Source: Bryoerythrophyllum caledonicum (taxonomy: Eukaryota; Streptophyta; Bryopsida; Pottiales; Pottiaceae). From it: 64,000 bases of DNA. The translations under genes and the position numbers were made by a program. Shown in pieces: positions 1 through 12,674 of the stretch; position 1 is the first letter of the stretch, and each line of letters begins with the position of its first letter. The stretch is taken from contig OZ020517.1 in assembly GCA_963971425.1 (NCBI GenBank), positions 25,934,668-25,998,667 of the forward strand. Direction: 5' to 3'. Below the pieces are notes generated by a model. That model saw nothing but the letters and a program-made list of their open reading frames with translations. It was not told the DNA's origin and did not search any database.

Positions 1-52
1 TGGCCTTCCTTTGTTGAGAGGTTTCCAACGAGGGGGTCAATCTGCCATAGGC
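1..52. repeat. Truncated right end of a GCCCAGGGC-type inverted-repeat element
   Basis: The first ~52 bases end in a GGGGGTCAATCTGCCATAGGC string. It resembles the right terminus of the complete element at 9352-9632, where GGGGGGTCAATTTGCCCTGGGC is followed by the flanking duplication. Only this end lies in the window, so length and target duplication cannot be checked. Weak call, based on similarity of about 20 bases. Confidence 0.3.
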
Positions 53-2476
53 CAATACATTGAAGTTGCCATTCCAGAATTGTTTGGAAAAGAGGTTCAA
101 TATTGTCCATGGATGTGCAACAAACCATAATATATACCATTTCTCTGGGAAAGAACAAAATTACCGCAACCTAGATTACAAAAACATTTGGTGGAAATGT
201 CAAAATTGTAAAAAAATTTATATATAATTTTTTTGATTTTAGGAGTCATTATTGAGGAGTGGGGTTTGAAAAAGCCGGTCCCTTGGGAAGTACACACATG
301 AGGAATCTAAAATGGGGCCCTAAGGTCTTCATTCAAACTTCTTGGTTGTCAAAATATGCTAAGTTTAGTAATCTATGTTTCTTGCCTAAAATTGTTTAAT
401 CTTCTCTTTGGAAGCCGAATGGTCTTTTTTCAAATTGATTAATCATTCCGATGGAGGTGTCGTAGTTGACCATAGGCTACAATGTGCAGTCAACAAGCTC
501 TAAAACTTTGAAAGTAAGTGGACGTCTTCTATTAATCCTTTAATGACAAAGGAACCAAATGTGGTTGATAAGACCAATTTTTTGGGAGCCACGGTTGATT
601 GAACTGCTGGATTGATTTGCACTAGTTGGAGCTGTTGTGCGCTTTGCTTTCTTCCATCTAATCCATCTTTTGATCTGCAATTGATTGAGGCAATAACTAA
701 TTACAATATTTTTTGTGAAAAAAGTGAACAATGAAATGTATCCATTGTGTAGATGCTATTGTGCAAAATCTATTCAATTGAAAGAATTTTCAGGGCTTTG
801 TGCAAGGCCTCGTCGTTAAAGGATTAATGATATTGATCTGATTATTGTACTATGGTACGGTCATAGACAACATAGCGCTTCAATAAGCTTCAACTCACAA
901 ACTCCTCCTCAAAGTTGATGTATATCTGTAAGGATTACCATTGGATTTAACCCTTAAACGTCAAAAGGTGCCATTGGTGACCATAGTATTCTACATGTAT
1001 TGCAAGAGTTGTATTTGAACACAATAAGGTTCAATTTTTGAACTGATCTCCAAATGAAAGATGTTAGTTGAAGAATCTTCAATCCAAAGGTGCAAGTTTT
1101 GCTAAACTTTAATACATCTTCAAGATTCTATAGGGTAAAATACGTACTTGTATATACGGTTTCCAACTGATGTTTAAGAGTTAACCCTTGATACAAATGA
1201 TTCTTCAATAGAGATGTCAGAGTTGCAAAGAGTTGCATATGTCTTTCAATATTCATGCGATTTCAAGTAACACTAAGAATATGTCCGATGAAAACTAGGC
1301 ACAATGTCGTCAACCATCATGTTCATCACCTCCGTCATATTCGTCCAGTTCGTCATATTCATTACATCATCATGTTCGTGGTGTTCGTCACGGAAACCTG
1401 GAGGGGCTCGTCTGTCTATCTAGACAACCTTGGTACCTTTCATTCTCTAATCATCTCAAGTATTTTTTATCTTGACAACATGGGGTGGTCAATGTAAGTT
1501 GCTAAGCTTAGAATATTGCCACCATGACCATGCCAAAGGCGATGTCGGAGAGTTCCGGGCTGGGGCTATGTATCCCTGGCAGAAGCTCCATCACGACTCG
1601 TCATTGCTCCCAATTAGTTGTGCAAACAACAATGACCCTCCAAGAAAAGGTCCCAATTAGCCGCGCAAGCATCGCCCATGAAAGGCTCCGCCTAGAAAAA
1701 CAAGCAACTCTGTGACAAGTGCCAGAGTGGTCAGTTGATAGTAAGGGCCAGACCCCATGCTCATCCAACCCGTCTTTTTGCATTGTAGCTTCTTGAGTAG
1801 TGATGCAAAGAAGTCTAGAAGATCACAAGTCATTTCCATGCAAGTGGAAGGCCTTTGAATAATGGAATATTGATGCTCATCATTTCATTATTTCACTTTT
1901 TGGCTTGGTTGTTGCTTTAATAGAATCTTACATGGAAGAGAATAGTAAATTGCGAGAAAATTAAAGATCATGGGCTTGCCAAGGGGGTTTAAGCATCCTC
2001 AGAAATATTTTGAACACCATCCTCAAGATTATGGGTACACTGTCCCTATTCGTGCATGGAAGTGATTCTACCCACCAAAGATAACGGGTCAAGTTCCACA
2101 TAGAACCAGGCCCCTAAGGCCGGGCCATTCCTAGATCAGCATCTTGCAGGGAAGGAGGTCAACCCAAGGTTGGTCGATATTCTTGATCAAACTCGCCAAC
2201 ATGCGGTGAACTTATGGCCCAACTTGTCATGCACCTATGGCCATTGGACCGTGCCAGATTGCATAGGGGTAGGGATGCTCTTATATATCTTCAACTCTAA
2301 TACACCGTTCATTGCGTATACTGTGGACTAGACTATTTTCAAATACCTCCAATAATTCCAATTAACGCAAATTACAGTGGTCCACATCAATTCTCAATCA
2401 ACATCAAATCATGTACCTCACAAAATAGTCCAGATGTTTCAAAATTGTTGACACAAAATCAATGTGGATTAATGGA
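53..2476. other. Intergenic, no supported gene; one small TTAA-ended hairpin at 947-1184
   Basis: No reading frame here has recognisable protein content. One structured piece is present. TTAA at 947-950 is followed by CCCTTAAACGTCA. The mirror image, TGATGTTTAAGAG, precedes TTAA at 1181-1184 (11 of 13 bases match). This gives a 238-bp element whose ends resemble those of the larger TTAA family described at 2785-3704. The rest is AT-rich and unremarkable. Confidence 0.5.
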
Positions 2477-2586
2477 GAGGTGGCAATGAGAGGAATGAAA
2501 GATATTTGGTAGTGAGTAGCAGTGAGGTGGCAATGAGAGGAATGAAAGATATTTGGTAGTGAGTAGCAGTGAGGTGGCAATGAGCG
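2477..2586. repeat. Tandem repeat, 47-bp unit, about 2.3 copies
   Basis: The unit beginning GAGGTGGCAATGAG starts at 2477, 2524 and 2571, an exact 47-base period. The first two copies look identical and the third is cut after about 16 bases. No function is evident; it looks like a recent local duplication. Confidence 0.85.
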
Positions 2587-2784
2587 GTGTGACACATGTT
2601 GAAATGTGTCCACATTAATTTTGTTCTAAAACCAAAATTGATGTGGTCCTCATCATTTTTCACCCACATTACATATACATCCACACTATATTCAGTGAAC
2701 AATGTAGCTGCAGCACGGCAGAAGATTGTGATCCACTTTAGCCATGAAATTTGATACTACAATACTATTGTACTTTCGATCAGA

Positions 2785-3704
2785 TTAACCCCTAAAAGCC
2801 CAAGTGTACGTGGACGGTGGGGTGTACGTTTTGGATTTTGGGCACGTTCCCATAATTCGGATTTTTTTTAAAACTCTTATACTAGATTTTCTCTAATAAG
2901 AGCTCCATGGAAATATTTTTATTATTATTTTTGGACTCATGGTTTGAAAGTTAGTACCACTCAAAGTTAGAAATGGGGACTCCGGGCAGCTCCAAAATTT
3001 TGCTAGAAGTCTCTATTGACATTGAGATTTTCCATACATGTAGAGAATATTACCTTCTTTGAAAATGTCAAAAAACATATTATTGTCTTTAATGTAAAAT
3101 AACATTTTAACTCAAGTCAAACATTTTTACACATTTTGGGCAAGCAAGGAAAAAAACTTCATCTTTTATACATAAAACCTAGGGATCCTCATATTTTTCA
3201 CTTTATTTTTTTCTACAACAATATGTGGTGTAAACCTTCTTATTGACTGTTTGGATTATCATTCTAAAACATATTATATTCTCAAAAAAATAAATCATGA
3301 ATTGACAATTTTTGAACCTCGACTCCTTGCACACACCCCTTCTCTACCTCTAAAAATTGTTGTATATGGAACTAACATCATGCTCAACACAATGGTAAAA
3401 GATTTAGACCTTGTGTAGTGCAAAATTTTTATACCAAGTGTAGTCAAAGTCTGTTGAACCACTCAAAGACTTGCAGGGAAGAAAATGAACCATTTTCTTG
3501 ACTTTAAACACAATATTATTTCAATTAGTGCGGTCAAAGTGTATGAAATTTTGCGAGTATGTTACTTAATAGTAAGTCTTCATGGAGATCCTTCGGTCAA
3601 AAGGATAAATATAAGGTTTTATTTCCTTCCTTACTCAATGCACTAGAATCAACAATTTTGAAGTGTTTTTGGTGTGAAATTGTCACGGGCTTTAAGGGGT
3701 TTAA
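2785..3704. mobile_element. TTAA-ended non-autonomous element, copy A (piggyBac-like ends)
   Basis: The left end is TTAA followed by CCCCTAAAAGCCCAAG. The right end is CGGGCTTTAAGGGG, one extra T, then TTAA. The ends form an imperfect inverted repeat of about 16 bp. TTAA at both edges with CCC as the first element bases is the arrangement of piggyBac-type transposons, which duplicate TTAA on insertion. There is no transposase, so the element would be non-autonomous. It is homologous to copy D (26521-27429) in opposite orientation. Assignment to piggyBac is inference from the ends only; TTAA could instead be part of the inverted repeat. Confidence 0.6.
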
Positions 3705-5030
3705 AAGTATTCATATCAGTAACATGACCTTCCATGATTGTTTGAGCTAGATTTTCAACCCTTCCACAGTTTTCAGCTAGCACGCAAAAGTGAGACTGAA
3801 TGAATAAACACTTGGGCATTTCCTATTCTTGTCGAAGTGAGCTTGTACGACTTGAAATATACCACATCTGTATGTTTAGAGAGGGCCTAGAATCGATAGT
3901 GAATGACTCTATGTTGTTAATCTTTATTGCAGAATTGAGGTGAAGATGGCTACCATGAGAAGATGATATGTGCTCTGCATATGTGTGCTAGCAATGGTCT
4001 TGACGTCGAACCACGCTCCAGCTCATCTGTTCGAGGGGCTTCACCCTAACGCCGATCGGGCATCCAGGCACAACTGCACCTCTCGCAGTGGGATGCGGTC
4101 CTTGCACTCCGGTCCACAAGCGACTGCACCACGGAGGAGGCCGCCTGGCGTAGGCGAGCTAGAAGATTCTGTCGCACTGCTTGAGCTGGGCAACCCGCTC
4201 CTGGACCAGCAGCTGCGTGCCTAGGCGGAAAGCAAGCTAAATACTGTCACTAATACATAAAATAACTTCTAAATTCAATAGAAATTCGAGTTCTTGTCCA
4301 TTAGGAAATTGAGATCTTTGCATCTACCGTACGGATTTGTGAATTTCATAAATTTGAGAAGGATATGATATATGCAAAATATAAAGTGTATTGTTGATTC
4401 TCAGCACATGATTGCATTGCAGGATTTTTTAGGACATCTTCTACACCTCTTCTACTTCTAAAATTTAGTGCACTGGTGCCTAACATGATCCTTATCAAGT
4501 TAATATAATAAATTCACAGCCCATAGTGCAAAAAATTGCCATAGAAGGTGGTCGAAGTTTGTTGAAGGTGTTTAGTATGTCCTCAAAAAGAGATTATGTC
4601 TCACTCCAAAGGCTGATATCTTTCAATTTGTGCGGTCAAACTTACCAAAATTTTCAGCAAAAGTTCGAGCTCGGGCTTGCGTGACCGGTTTACCGGGACA
4701 AGTTTCCGGTAGATTGTGAAGACCAGTAAACTAGCTGCAACCTTTTAATTCTTTGAAGGTGTAGAGTTAGATTGTGAGTATTGTGGCCTTTGGACTGCGA
4801 GAACGAAGGGCAGTGACTTTCCGGGCACTATAAAAACTTACCAAAAAACTACTCTGACGTTCAACAAAGTCTAAACTAAACACTTGTGGTTATTTGTTAC
4901 CGGTCACTAAGGTACCGGAGAAGCCATCCTCCGGGATGTGCTGAGGTGTTAAGTGTGAAGTGTTGTTAAGAATTAAAGAGTTTGACGCACGATAAAAATC
5001 TGTGGAAATGATCTGGTTAGGTGGGCTTGC
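3705..5030. other. Intergenic, no supported gene; GC-richer patch at 3993-4225
   Basis: A plus-strand open stretch at 3970-4224 (84 codons) lies in a patch much richer in GC than its surroundings, but its product is not recognisable and has no family motif. It could be a decayed exon or an insertion. Around 4670-4920 there are several GTTTACCGG / TTACCGG-like strings. Nothing else is supported. Confidence 0.4.
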
Positions 5031-5983
5031 TTAACCCCTAAGGTACCAAGACAGTTTTACACCAAAGACACTTCAAAATTAATGGATTCTAGTGCAATGA
5101 ATAAAGAAGGTAACAAAAACTTCGATTCTTAGTTCTGACCGTAGGATCTCAATAAAGGCTTATCAAGTAATACTTGTACAAATTTTCATAAACTTTGACC
5201 GCACGGATTGAAAGATTATAGTGTTTGAAGTCAAGCAAATGATTCATTTTCTTCCCTACGTTTAGTGGATCAGCAGACTTTGACTTCACTTGGTGTCAAA
5301 AAAATTCACTACACAAGGTCTAAATCTATTACCATCTTGTTAAGCATGATGTTAGCTCCTTACACACCAATTTTTAGAGGTAGAGACAGGGTATAGCACA
5401 TTCAAAACAAGTGTGCAAGGAGTGGAGGCTCGAAATTTGTTAATTCACACTTTAATTTTTTTTGAACTTAATATGTTTTCGATTGATAATCCAAATGGTT
5501 AATAAAAAGGTTTACATTACATATTGTTGTGGAAAAAATAAAAAGTAAAAAATATGAAGATCTCTAGGTTTTATGTGGAAAAGAAGAAGTTTTTTTGGTA
5601 CCTTGCCCGACAATGAGTGCCAATGTGTGAAAATGTTTGACTTGGGTTGGTATGCTATTTTTAACTAAAGACAAGAACCTTTTTTTGACATTATGAAGGG
5701 AAATAATATTACTTGCGAGTACTGAAAATCTCACTTTCAATAGAGTGTCCTATCAAAAGTTTTTGGAGGTGCCCGAGGTGCCCGCCCTCCCCATTTGAAA
5801 TTAAAAACCTTATAACTTTTTCATCAAATGTCCAATTCAGGAAAAAATTGTTTTCCCACTGAGCTCTTGGTAATGTCTTTCTATAGTAAAAATTTCAAAG
5901 TGGAATGTTGGAAATTGACACCATAGGAACCTGACCGATTTTTCAAAAAGCCATTTTTGGACACTTGGTCCTTTAGGGGTTAA
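5031..5983. mobile_element. TTAA-ended non-autonomous element, copy B
   Basis: It begins TTAA-CCCCTAAGGTACC and ends GGTCCTTTAGGGG-TTAA, a clear inverted repeat at both edges. The interior shares long blocks with copies C, D and E, for example around TTTGACCGCACGGATTGAAAG and CTACACAAGGTCTAAATC. At about 953 bp it is nearly the same length as copy E (54161-55117). No coding capacity is seen. Confidence 0.65.
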
Positions 5984-8500
5984 GGTTAATTTCAGGTTAA
6001 CTTTGAGAATTGCAAACCACTAGACTACGACAGAGGTACTTAGGATAAGAAAGATATTTAACTATATAATGTTACTCTATTTAGCACAACATTTAGACAA
6101 AGAGTGGAGTTTAAAACATCACTTACATACATTTTAATATTTTTAATATCTTACAAGATGCAAATTCAAATAATCAAAACGAGGTTTTTACTTCTTGTGT
6201 AGATTTAAAATATAAATAATAAAATATCTAAAGCTGCAATTTTATATCATTTCCTTGATCTTCCACTCTAATTTATATTTTTTGCTCTAATTTCCTTGAA
6301 CCTGAGAAACTATATGTCCTGAGTCTTCTTATGGTTGATTTAGAGAGATTCTTTGCTTAGAGCTTCATTAATTATTAGCCTCTAAAAATAAAGTTCTTTA
6401 AAATATATTAAGCTTCAAGTTTTGATGTCATTTAATCTCCAATTGAATACACAAATGAAATCTATTGCTCTATCCAAACATGATGAAGAGATGGATTAAT
6501 ATGATATGATATAAAATTTAATTCTCATTTAAATCTTGATTTAGAATAATAGCATTACAAATTTGTAGCTATTAAAGAATGCTATTTGTTACTTTAACCA
6601 AAATTTACACTAAAAGTAGGCAAAATGAGCAAAGACAAGGAACCTTCAATTATGCAAGATGAGTAATCATACTCAAGTTGATAGTATACAATGTAGCATA
6701 GAGCAATTACCAATTATGAACTTACAAAAGAATCAAATTTCTACAATGGCTATTATTATATCTATTTATTTTTATACCTATAATCTACCCATCAAAGTCT
6801 CCTTACTACACTAAAAGTGATCAATCCACAATTGGATTAAAGAACCTTCATCGAATGATTTTCACATCGATTAGATTTGGTATGTATAACATGATAATGT
6901 ATACAATTTATCTATTTGATACTATTAGCCAGGTTGACTTCCAATAGATTACAATCCAAATTGCTTTAACAATTTCCCAAATTGTCTATTTTACGGTTTA
7001 GAACGTGCCAGCATTTGAACATAGTGCTATCACGGACAATTGGAAAATCGAGAAGTAGGAAATGCCAAACTTTGTCATTTGGTGCGGTGCGACGTGGTTG
7101 CAGAGGGCCAGAGTAGGCCGCAAGCCAGAGCAGGCGGCCATCAGGTACATATCACCTAGGTTTATATTTACAGCACCTTCGCATTTTTCACCATTGGTCA
7201 ACTATGAGCAATGTGTGACAAGTACTTAGCCAACTCTACATGAGAAAATAGTCTTCTTCCTTACTATTCTTAGTCTTTCATTTGCATTTTCAATTGATCT
7301 TGTCCTCTCATTTCATGTTGGAGTCTTTCCCGTTCCATTTGTTTCTGATTTTTTTTTATGAATGAAATGATGAACTCAATGGAAGAGTGGATCAACACAA
7401 ATTGAGCAACCATAGGTATTTTGGTGTTTGGTTAAAACTATATAGTAAGACGGTGGTGTTTTGTCATGCACATCACAAGAAAGAGTAAGTTGTAGGCTTC
7501 TAGTTTTTGTCTTCACAAGTGCCAAGTCCTGTCAATCACTTTGTAAAGTAATCCACTCCTTGAGGCCAATATTTTTATATTGATTACTTGCATATACTGG
7601 CTAGTAACAACCAGTTATAGTCAGCCATAACTTAAAATGGAGCAGTAAGACTCGAGTGTTGTATAAATTGTGTAATTCCATAAAATACAAATCATTTTAA
7701 GTCAAAGCTTTGTTAATGTCGAGTTCAGTTCCCAGATAGAATTGATTAAAATTGAGTTTCTAGGTGTTCGACCTCTTTGTAAATTGGCTTACAGAGTGTC
7801 ATCAAGGCAAACCAATTTAGAGGTATCTCTACTCTGGTGATTAAAAACTATAAAGATGAGCTTTCTGAAATTGCCTCTTTTAGAATAAACTAAATAATAT
7901 TCTTTCCTAGTACTTCAAATTCGATATCATTGACTATTAGGTATGTGTATGCTTACCGAGACGGAAAGAAGTGTAACAGTAGAGGGGAAAAAAGAAGTTG
8001 AAGCGCAGGTGTACACGCCAAGAGGAGAACAAATGGAGCAAAACCAAAACTAGAGTAAAAGGATCCAATATGATCCTACACTACCCAAGTGTTGTGTGAG
8101 ATATCCATGAGATTGCAGGTTTGATCCTTGGCCACAAAATCTTCTCACTTGACGGGACTCTGCAAGTTGTCAATATAACAACTTGTGAGTGCCAAAAAAT
8201 TAGAAATTAGATTTTTTTTTTAATTTAAAAAAAAAAGGTAGAAGCGATGCATGAAGTAAACTCAAGTAGTCTATAGTTCATAGAAAAGGATTTTTTGAGG
8301 GGGGAAGCCGCAACCACACCCGTGCTATCACGTGGTGGCACAGAAATGTCGCACATGAATGGGAAACAGTGGAGTGCATCCGACAAAATCAAAATTTTCT
8401 GGAGCCGCATGGATAGCGAAACGGTAGGCCAGCGGAGTTGTTTCCTAGGGAAGTGGTTGCGGTTTGCTGAGTTTTTGTCCAGTCTATGGTATTCTAGCAT
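5984..8500. other. AT-rich intergenic stretch without supported gene
   Basis: Very AT-rich, with no exon-like coding segments on either strand. Around 8120-8140 a GCAGGTTTGATCCTTGG string vaguely resembles a tRNA B-box, but no cloverleaf can be drawn around it. Nothing else stands out. Confidence 0.4.
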
Positions 8501-8699
8501 ATATGCCACGGCCCTCTGCCTCAATGGAGATGCTCTTAGGAGTTGGTGGGCGAGGGCTATTGGGTGCTTCTGCAGGGTGACTATGGATGCCAGAAAGGAA
8601 GGTGATTTTCATTAGCCAAATGTGACATGGCCAATCCAATGGATTATAAGCAAACGCACATGCAACCAGACGGAGCTCCCATCTGGACCCCAACGTCAA

Positions 8700-8960
8700 A
8701 TGGTGGGCCACACCTCACGTGAAATTTTGTTTTCTGACATTTTATGGTTACACATTGGGAACACTTGGGGAATGATCGTGTCTACTTGGGAACTCGCTTG
8801 GGAACACACTTGGAAAGATTGGGGACACATGACAACAATGTGGGAACACGCTGGGAACGGATAAATTACAAATATGGTAAAAATTGTAAAGTCAAAGAAG
8901 GGTATACTAATGGTTTGGTTAGTAATCAAACTAGTATTCCATCTCAACCCAATATAAGGT
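8700..8960. repeat. Dispersed repeat with periodic GGGAAC motifs, copy 1
   Basis: From about 8747 to 8866 the motif TTGGGAACAC or a close variant recurs roughly every 10-20 bases. This is followed by an AT-rich tail containing TGGTTTGGTTAG. A second copy with the same order (GGGAAC array, then TGGTAA, then AATGGTTTGGTT) lies at 18230-18420. Two copies in the same arrangement make it a dispersed repeat rather than a chance simple-sequence tract. No protein is evident. Confidence 0.6.
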
Positions 8961-9150
8961 AAGCTCCTCTAAAATTGACAAGTTAAGGAATGAGCATGTA
9001 TGGAGAGGAGATAATTATAGCATTATTTTTCAATGATAGCCAATAGAATTACAATTCCAACCCAAGTGATTTCATATTTTTTCAATAAAAATTGAATTAG
9101 TTATGAATTTTCAAATTGTGCAGCCATGTTTAGTGGGTGGCTAGCAGTAG

Positions 9151-9815
9151 GTACCCCCCATAACCAACGACCAAAAGTAAGGGTGTTGACTAATAGCAAA
9201 CCTCCATTTGGAGCTCAGTTGGTGGTACACTAATTTTGATGTTTAGTGTCATAAGCATTAAATGACTTGTAAATGCTGTAAGTTTTTACTTTTGATATAA
9301 ATTTTCACTAAGACCACACTAATCTATACTACTCAAAGACGGGGATCATAGGCCCAGGGCGAATTGACCCCCTTGTTTGTACTTACCCGAGGGGGCCACG
9401 AGGTGGTTGGGCCAAATTTGGCCCCTATTTTGTTTTTGGATGGGGCCCTATTTGTAGCAAGGGAGGATTCTCTAGGGTAAACAATGGTCGAAGGTCCCAA
9501 ATTTTTCAAAAAAAATCCAATGAAAGCCTCTGGACCCCCCAAAATAAGAGGGCCAAAAAAACTACCCCATGCAATTAAGACGGGGCCCACCTCGGATAAG
9601 TACGAATGGGGGGGTCAATTTGCCCTGGGCATGATCATAGTGGACATGGTCGGTCAAAAATATTCATCAAGAGTGAAAACTTATAGCATTTACAAGTCAT
9701 TTATTGCCCATGACACTAAACATCAAAATCAGTGTAATGGGATGGAAGAGGGTTGGATATATTACAAATTTATAGGCGTTGGCAATGGGATTTCATTGGT
9801 TATGGGGAGCTTACC
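9151..9815. mobile_element. Hairpin (inverted-repeat) element interrupted by another element
   Basis: The left part (from TACCCCCCATAACCAA at 9152, and 9229-9290) is the reverse complement of the right part (about 9660-9745 and 9797-9814). For example, ATTTTGATGTTTAGTGTCAT on the left answers ATGACACTAAACATCAAAAT on the right. Nearly the whole element folds into one long hairpin. The loop is occupied by the separate 281-bp element at 9352-9632. A related copy of the left arm, in reverse orientation, is at 27436-27560. Confidence 0.6.
9352..9632. mobile_element. Complete 281-bp MITE with GCCCAGGGC ends and 8-bp target duplication
   Basis: The ends are GCCCAGGGCGAATTGACC on the left and its near-perfect inverse on the right, part of arms of roughly 50-60 bp. 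The flanking direct repeat GATCATAG occurs at 9344-9351 and 9633-9640. The right side has two extra bases (AT) before the duplication. An 8-bp duplication fits hAT-type insertion. The interior is rich in GGGGCC-type strings shared with 18600-18848. The ends also match the 2.3-kb element at 42371-44658. Confidence 0.7.
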
Positions 9816-11282
9816 TTAGGTGTGAGACACCAATATTTTTTATGTTTATGGGGCCTTTAGAGAGATGACCAGTGCATGAGCTCCGTATTTCCTAGTGAGG
9901 GGAGGCGGGGGACTTAGCCTGTGAGCTGCAAGCTAAGTGCAATAGGAGTTGGCTGGCCCTATTGAGAGCCCTCGTAGTGAGTGGATCTATGGTATTAGGT
10001 GTGGTTTTGAGATGCAAAGTAGACGTGTTGGACGGCTCAACACCAGATCTGAGGAGGGAAGTTGGAAGAAGCTCTAAGTTGGGGCAGATCTGTGCAAGTA
10101 TGCTCTAAAGTGGGGAACTTAGTGTTGGGGCCAGATCTGCAATCACTTAGTTCAAAGACAGCGACCCTTCCCAGATCTGGAGCACCGGGAGTAGATCTGG
10201 AAACCCACCCATCAAGTCTCCCCTTCCCCAACCCAGGAATTTGAGTTTCAAGATAGAGCGAAGGCATCATCTAACACTGTAGCAACGCAACTCAAATCCG
10301 CCATCACAGGCTATACCTTACCCTCCCATCTCTTACAAGTTGTTATTAGAATTAGATTTCATTTACGTATTATGCAGCCGTGTACACACATTAATATGCT
10401 TTATTAAAAGGTCCAGGCGTAGCAGCAGCAGATTTGTACTCAGCAGGAGTGGAGCAACAGCAACTCCTACTGCGACGAAGAATATACCACACAGCAGAGC
10501 TGCCTTTAGAAGAAACGGAGCAGCCTCTTGGAACTTCGAATGTTTACACCAAGAATGCAATTAAAACTATTTTTGGTATGAAAATCAAAGAAGGGGCCAA
10601 ATGGAGCGTCGAGTATTTTATGATACGAAGTCATCAAAATGCAAGTAAGTGAAATCAAAGTGGTGGATGGAAAGCTTCCATTGATGAGCATTGTGACATC
10701 AATAAGGTCGAAGAAGAAAACCATCACATCATTCCAATATAAATATTCAAGTTTAGAAAGGAATTTATTGAATACTAAAAAAATTCAAATACAAAATGAA
10801 ATACATGCAATAATGGCCAATATTGATTCACGTTTGTCACTTATGATGTCCACTAATATTCCATGCTATCAATTCTACAAAGGATTATCAAATGCCATTC
10901 TCACAAGAAAACATCTATTTTCCACAATTTGAGATTTATCTCAAGCACACAAAGGTTGATTTCCATTGATGAAAGGCATACACATGTTCAAGATGATGGT
11001 TTACAATACCATAAAGACAACATTAAAGAAAATTGGCTTCATTCCAAATTGTGTATATTTTGAAAGCTCTCATACCAATCTTGAACAAAAGTGAGTATGA
11101 AGGCACGCTATTTTGGCATTTGATATCTTCCAAACCACAATTCAACTCCACCTCAAACTTTTCAGCATTGTGTAATACATCATGTACTACAACTTTGATT
11201 TGTACACATTTCGGTTGTGCCCACCTATATTCATGGTGTGATTTTTTGAATGGAAGTGAGTAAAAATTGTACTCGGTTTTGC
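9816..11282. other. Intergenic, no supported gene
   Basis: No exon-like coding segment is visible on either strand. The only structured piece is the cluster of CAGATCTG palindromes at 10044-10199, listed separately. The sequence just before 11283 runs into the retrotransposon fragment. Confidence 0.4.
10044..10199. repeat. Cluster of CAGATCTG palindromes
   Basis: The 8-bp palindrome CAGATCTG occurs at 10044, 10085, 10132 and 10172, and a one-base variant (TAGATCTG) at 10192. That is five sites in 156 bases with spacings 41, 47, 40 and 20. The surrounding sequence is not otherwise tandemly repeated. Function unknown; it could be a cluster of binding sites or a relic of an old repeat. Confidence 0.6.
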
Positions 11283-12674
11283 TTGTCACTGTATAATCCC
11301 ACCAAGGAAATTAAACTAGCCAAAAGACTACATGGACTATAAAATATCCTTGGAGCAGAACTCATGGCCATTCACAAAACACTTCAAATCATCACAACAA
11401 AATACTATAATGAACCCGCACATATATTCACAGCTTGTATAAATGCACTTTACCTACTAAACACTCAAATAACACACCCTACTCATCACAACAGCCACCC
11501 CGACCAAACCATATTAACGTCAATGGTCCAAATGTTACAAAACCGAACACAAATCATAACTCTCCACAAAGTGAGAGCCCATGCCAATATTGATGGCAAC
11601 GAACAAGCAGATAAACTAGCAAAAGAAGGCCGAGAAAAAACATACAAAAAAACCAAAGATCCACACGAACATGCCCATGCTACCCCATACTACTTTCAAA
11701 TAGAAGATTGGCCTTCCAAAGAAGATACCCCCGACAAAGGCCCGATTAGATTTTTGGGTAAATACCTCAAAAAACAAGACCTCTACAACAACATTGACAC
11801 AATTTCAGAAAATATCCCTAACATAGAAAAATGGACCAACAATAACAACATAGACAATGAACTCTCTACAAATTTTTGGAAAAATCCCATCATTTTAGAC
11901 TCACAAATAACATGCCTCATCACATTCCGTACTGGTCAATACATGGGAAACGCCCGCAAACAACTCATCTTTGGAATAGAAAGATTCCCATCCATAACAT
12001 GCCCCATATGCCCCTCAACGGACCCCGACACATGGCTTCATGTTCTACTCAAATGCCAAAACCACCACATACACTCCATAATTGTTAAAAGACATAATAA
12101 AGCAGTATGAGAAGTCAGAAAACTAATCACATCGTACAACAAATCGAGATGTTTCATATTAATGAACGCCGACACCTTTAATAACATTCCACAAGAAAAT
12201 ACGGTCCCCCCTTGGCTACTCTCCTGTTCATGTGTGACCCAAAGGTGTCATTGCAATGCTAGGCTCAAACCGGACATCCTTTGTGTTAAAGGTTTACAAT
12301 ACAATGATCCACCACCCGATCACATTAACCAAGACTACACCATTCAATTCATTGAATTCACATATTGCAACGATAGATTTTCCCCAGAAACAATTCAAAA
12401 CAAAATAGAAAAATACCAACCCCTCATTGACAACATCATGGCCCTTGGATGGAATGTGGACCCCATTATTGTAATCACATATGGCGCTTGTGCCACCACC
12501 TTTATCCCATCTATGAAAACACTAGAAGATACCTTCAAAATACCCATTGAAACAATTAAAACCACCTTTAAAAACATTAACACCATCGCTATTCAACATG
12601 CCATATCCATTTTACTACATAAATGCAGAATCGAAAACAACCAAGCCCTCCCTGATACACAAGACCCCCCTTAA
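11283..12674 (+). pseudogene. Non-LTR retrotransposon 3' fragment: RNase H plus R2-like endonuclease
   Basis: One frame runs through two stop codons (TAA 11340-11342, TGA 12108-12110). It starts with an RNase H domain: GAEL carries the catalytic Glu, and KVRAHANIDGNEQADKLAK holds the conserved His and last Asp. The middle Asp position reads TACINAL, so that residue is lost. Next comes a CPIC...HVLLKC zinc-finger pattern followed by KRHN, then KPDIL and FIEFTYCNDRF. Finger plus RHN plus KPD is the signature of the restriction-like endonuclease (RLE) at the C terminus of R2-type elements. The coding strand is strikingly G-poor, like the fragment at 60750-64000. Dead copy; about 435 codons after the first ATG. 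Confidence 0.8.

Noticed and set aside
8120..8140. tRNA B-box-like string
   Set aside because: No acceptor or anticodon stem can be drawn around it and no A-box at the right distance.
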